Assembly (NCBI GenBank): GCA_914767715.1
Contig: OU612068.1
Location: 17,362,001 to 17,426,000, forward strand
Direction of reading: 5' to 3'
DNA length: 64,000 nucleotides
Source: Membranipora membranacea
Lineage: Eukaryota; Bryozoa; Gymnolaemata; Cheilostomatida; Membraniporidae
Shown here one piece after another: positions 59,748-64,000 of the stretch. Made by a program: the position numbers and the translations under genes. Numbering within the stretch: the stretch's first letter is position 1; each line of letters starts with the position of its first letter. A model generated the notes under the pieces. It was not told where the DNA came from and did no database searches. It saw only the letters and a program-made list of their open reading frames with translations.

Positions 59748-59753
59748 TTTATA
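59748..59753 (-). promoter_or_regulatory. TATA box of SALL
   Basis: The - strand reads CTATTATAAAGCGTC, 153-158 nt upstream of the ATG at 59595. It would place the transcription start near 59720 and give a 5' UTR of about 125 nt without a further intron. It is the only strong TATA in this position. Confidence 0.5.
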
Positions 59754-62700
59754 ATAGAGCAGCAAACCCAAATTACGCTGGCTTCCTTACGACTGATTCA
59801 TATCAATTCCAACAATCACGGGTGTAATGTAACAAGGTGGAGAGGAGTCAGGTTTTATTCTCCTAGCCCTAGTTCCAAAATCAGCTAAGGCTAACACATT
59901 AGAACAGCCTAAATATTGTGCTTTCTTGATGCGTAGCGTTTAGCTCAATGACCAATCAGGTATTATTCTGTGATATTTATATTATCATAGAGCAATACCA
60001 CCAATGAAGCTATATGTGCAAGATAAGCTCATTGGCTGTGCTTATCAATAATCTAACAACATCACAAAAAGGATTACAAGCCCACAAAATACATCACTAA
60101 TGGGATAAATCGCTATATCAATGTAAATCAGCAGTAAAACATGGATTATCAAATCAATCACAATGGGAACACACATGATGACTTGACTATCAACCCAAAA
60201 ATTAATAAGGTGGCAAAAAAAGTTATGTCATGCAAGCTAGTGAAAAATGATAAACTTACTGCCTATCTGATTCAGCATAGACAATGCTAGCGTAACGGGA
60301 TTATGAACCTCACGCCATTATCATTATTGGAATTTGATCGGCTTGTGATTGCAGCTAAACATTCAAGGAAATTGCCGGTGCAAAGATGTAATACTGACAA
60401 GAAAAAGTACCGCTAACAGCAGGAAAAATGTGGATAGGAGAAAAATCAACAACAAAGAGCTCAATTTTCAGATGAGAAAAAAAACGAAAAATTATGAGAA
60501 CCTATTGCAAAAATCATTATGCATGTGTAACAATGTTGACCGAGTGCATCATGGACGAAAGTTTTTTCATATCCATCGTTTTTTGAAACAACTTTCTCAA
60601 ATCAAAAGTGCTAAATTTGGGTTTACCCTGTACCGATCTCTCAGAGTAGAAGCCTTCATTCTCAATTGCATTGTATAGAAAACTCATCGCATGATTGCCG
60701 TAGGCCAATATCAAACCTAAAAACTTCACAAAGCTTGTGTAAATAGAGGAAGACAACTCTTGTAAGCTTTTGTTTATGATCTACATTCAAATTGGGTCCG
60801 TCAGCACGAGCACCAGATAGGCTTGTTTGTAGAGGGGCCATGGATTAGCGGCAGGATTATCCTTTTACAATCTTAAATTGGCATAAATAGGTGTCAGCTG
60901 TCAGTGGCGTGCAAAGTCTCTATGGATTGAAAATGCAATGATTAATCTATGTGAAAAAAACTAAGCTGATGGTAGTAGAGTTTATGAATCGTATTTTTTC
61001 TCTTGAATCGCAATATGGAGATTCAAGTTTACCTACATTAGGTGTTGACTTGCTATGCGCGCTTACAACAACCAAATCGGAGCAATGGCGGACACTCCAA
61101 AATGTGAATGCTTAGGTAGAGGTGATCTTTGCGTGTACATCCACTAGGACGATGACAATACCTGGTGAACTGCTCTCAGCCCTACCGGGTTCAGGAAGAA
61201 GTCATTCTCCTCCTTCAACAAGATACAAGATATTGACCTCAGCCTACACGAAAGAATGAGATAAAAAGACTGAAAACAATTTATATCGATTTTAAATATT
61301 GTCCCTGGGACTTTCCAGCTGCAAAAATACTCTATCATCCATGAATCATTCTTCAAAGTAGCTATGAAACCTCGATTATTTAACTTCAAAATTATGGAAC
61401 TGAAGTTATAGGTTATGAGGTTTTTCCTGAGTAATGATTGTGTTTACTCTTTTGGTTACGGTTGGCGACGAAAGCGACCACGCATTTAATATTCACCGAC
61501 TTCAACCAACAAGCCACTTCCATATTTCATCATAGCAATGAGTAACCTGAGTAAATAGTACATCTTCGCACCTGACTACAATTCAAAATCAGAAACTTGA
61601 TCCCCAAAATATTTACCATTCATAAAAAATCATATCGACATTAATTCGATTTTGGTGCAGTGCTGAGAAATTGAGAAAATATGTATAGAGGATTATGATA
61701 TCCCAAAATCATAATAGAGATGGCTTTTTATTTCACAAAGATGATGTGAGAGATATCTTTGATGGTTCAAAGAATTAAATAATAACAAAATTACAACATA
61801 ACAATTCTTTTATGATTAGCGATTGAACGATAATTATATCAATGCCTCTCAAACATCAACAATTGTAACACAAGTCAAAGAATATACACAAAGCAAAATT
61901 ACATAGCCGAGTGTATATCCTGCTGTAAGCCGCCCAATCAGTAATTGATCTGAATTTCAAATTTAGAATTTAATTGAAAAGAAGCTGGATGGTGGTTTTC
62001 CTTGCAACTGCCAATGTCTCATTGGAATCCAGTAACACGTTCTCGGTCTGAAATCAGTTAAAATAGGTAAAATCACAGAATCCGACGTCAATCAGCTTAT
62101 TGCCCTGTACTGCCGATTTTGGGGAATAATCTGCAGCTTTGGGCTGTTGGTGTCATTGAAAACTACCTGGTTATGTAAGCCTGTTGTTCACAAGCGCATG
62201 CTGATGACCCTCCCTTCAATGAGTGTTTTACAGGAACACGAAGTTTAAAACTTGAGGCAAAGTTATATGAAGTTCTTGCGGTTTAGAGGTTTAGAGGACT
62301 GGAAGGTTTTGACGTTTTGTTATCCGGGGGTTTCCAGATGCAACAGTTACGGATGTGCTTTGTCTTGTGCCTGGATACCTGCTAACCTGTCTATGAACGC
62401 CGCTATGTTTACTTGTTTGATAGCATAAGTAATGCTCATTACAGTTTATAGGCATTATGCAGGTGTTTTCTTAAAAAAAACTTAAGGCAGTTGTGGCTAT
62501 TAACTAAGTGTCAAAATATTCATAAATATAGACAATAAATTTTAACTTGAATAGTTTCAAATGTAATCAGCATAATTTGGATTATGATGTGTTCACTGAC
62601 TGGAGAGCTCATCATAATTTTGGAGGTTGTTTGTGTCTGTCAAGTGGCAATAATTCAACTCAACAGGTTCCAGGTGGGTCTTGGTAACCAAAAAACTTTC

Positions 62701-64000
62701 CCTCAATGTCAGTTGTGGTCTATGGTTGGTCGAAAATTAACAAGTATCTTGAGATTCTTCAATCTTGCTAAAATAAAAAAATATCACCCATTATATTCAT
62801 ATTCGGGTGATTGAAATGTATGAATTTTCTATTGATCTGGTTTCGGTGGTTTTCCTGATACTTTGCACAAAAGCTTATAGATATTATAGTGACTGATATG
62901 AGTGGGAAGTCGTCTGCAGTGAAAAGAACATTATCAGGACAACCATATTCCACGATTCCATAGAGTGAGACCATTCTAAGTGAATCATCTGATATTGCAG
63001 CCTCCAATAATGTCCACATTATTGTCTGATGCGTCGATATGGAATGTAATTCTCGAAGACGCTAAATTCTGCTATAAGGACGGATAAAAAGGAATGCTTG
63101 TAATGAAAGAAATATAATATTTAGTAAAAGGAACAAGGGAACAGCTAGATAGACCATGGACTATAATATTGACAGCATGTCCACATTATTGACAGATACA
63201 TCATGGATGCAGAATGTAAATATGCAACATGGTGGTCTCGAAGATGTATTACCTTTCTCCCATTATAGCAAAAATAAGCAAAAACACCACATCTGGCACA
63301 ATTTTTCCTTGGCAACAACCTTGGAGGGTGACACCCAGGCTTTTCTTAAATATCTGATCAGCTGATCGATACGTGACTTGACATTTGGCAAGCCAAAAAA
63401 TAGGTTGCCTGTTCAATAATTGGCGGCCTATTTTGGGACCATGAGCCCTAGCAGTTATTTTGGGATAGTAATGGTGCGCTTGTACTAATATTATGGCATC
63501 GGGGTGGCAGTTATAACAGTTGTAACATTTTTTCATAATCTTATCAGATATTCACAAAATAGCAATAACTATTGCAGGGATTTAGGTAATGGGTCTGCAT
63601 AGTTGCAATTACGTATATATTGTACACATTTATACCGCTGGCATATTATTTCTTAGAATTACATATTGTCCAGGCTTTAAATCTCAGTGCATGATGTAAT
63701 TTCTGATGTATAAAATGATAATGTTACCTACCAACAACCACCCTGAATGTTGTGCACCAGAATTATCTATCCCAATTACCAGGCGTCCATAATGGGCTTC
63801 CTACCAAGCTAGTAACTTTATATCTTCAGTTAATTATTAATTATAGCAGTTCGTTAAGTCGTAATTCTAAAATAATATACAAATTGCAGCCACATATAGA
63901 TTATGCTTTTTTTACAGAGGCTTTACAGCGAGGATAATTTGTATTCGATATCCCATTGACAGCCTCTTATTATAATTTCATAAAATTTGATATGTTGAGT
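59754..64000. other. Upstream region of SALL, no convincing gene
   Basis: Several AT-rich open frames of 60-110 codons occur, but none has splice-supported or family-like content. The best exon-like piece is 61162-61243. Regulatory DNA of SALL may lie here; developmental genes often have long non-coding flanks, but nothing specific can be read. Confidence 0.4.
61162..61243 (-). other. Exon-like segment upstream of SALL
   Basis: An 82-bp, GC-richer segment is bounded on the - strand by CTACACG-free acceptor TGTAG and donor CACCAG|GTATTG. One frame is open (LRSISCILLKEENDFF and LNPVGLRAVHQ). It could be an alternative 5' exon or part of an unseen gene; nothing connects to it in the window. Confidence 0.2.

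Noticed and set aside
63156-63365. + strand ORF and the similar antisense frame at 62768-63019
   Set aside because: The text is low in information, there is no splice support or motif, and partial similarity of the two stretches (TGTCCACATTATTG) looks like a short local repeat.

Overview
The window is animal (metazoan) nuclear DNA from an invertebrate. Coding regions are split into many short exons with GT-AG introns, the DNA is AT-rich, and it carries a tRNA-derived SINE, foldback elements and a large DNA transposon. No ribosomal RNA, bacterial operon or CRISPR is visible. The phylum cannot be fixed by reading alone. A spalt (SALL) gene divided into 11 coding exons and a single-copy-looking acetoacetyl-CoA synthetase fit a non-vertebrate animal.

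Left third (1-20,056): an old retroelement-type ORF (exon-like pieces at 2558-2784 and 19918-20056, joinable in frame) appears to be interrupted by a 16,970-bp insertion at 2909-19878. The insertion has 77-bp terminal inverted repeats, and each end abuts the tetranucleotide TTAA, as in Kolobok-type DNA transposons. It carries two intact genes. On the + strand is a 3-exon, 207-aa protein resembling the cytoplasmic zinc-binding (ballast) domain of P2X7 receptors. On the - strand is a 13-exon, 1031-aa THAP-domain DDE-type transposase whose exons join in frame without a stop. Between the genes lies an array of about 20 units of 164 bp. Each unit holds a splice acceptor plus a copy of the transposase's last coding residues and stop, fused to a copy of the exon-1/intron-1 donor region of the P2X7-like gene. 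A roughly 0.5-0.9 kb block is duplicated on either side of the array.

Middle (20.6-25.1 kb): a + strand 490-aa protein with a chymotrypsin-like His/Asp/Ser arrangement but an altered Ser motif, then a - strand 2-exon secreted protein with two copies of a cysteine-rich module.

Right half: acetoacetyl-CoA synthetase (AACS, - strand, 17 coding exons, 666 aa, 26,558-38,707) and a spalt-like transcription factor (SALL, - strand, 11 coding exons, 945 aa, 41,574-59,595). SALL carries the N-terminal NuRD-binding motif and nine zinc fingers. The last 4.4 kb is upstream of SALL and holds no convincing gene.

All gene models were assembled by hand from reading frames, splice sites and phase agreement. 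Family names rest on recognised motifs, not on searches.
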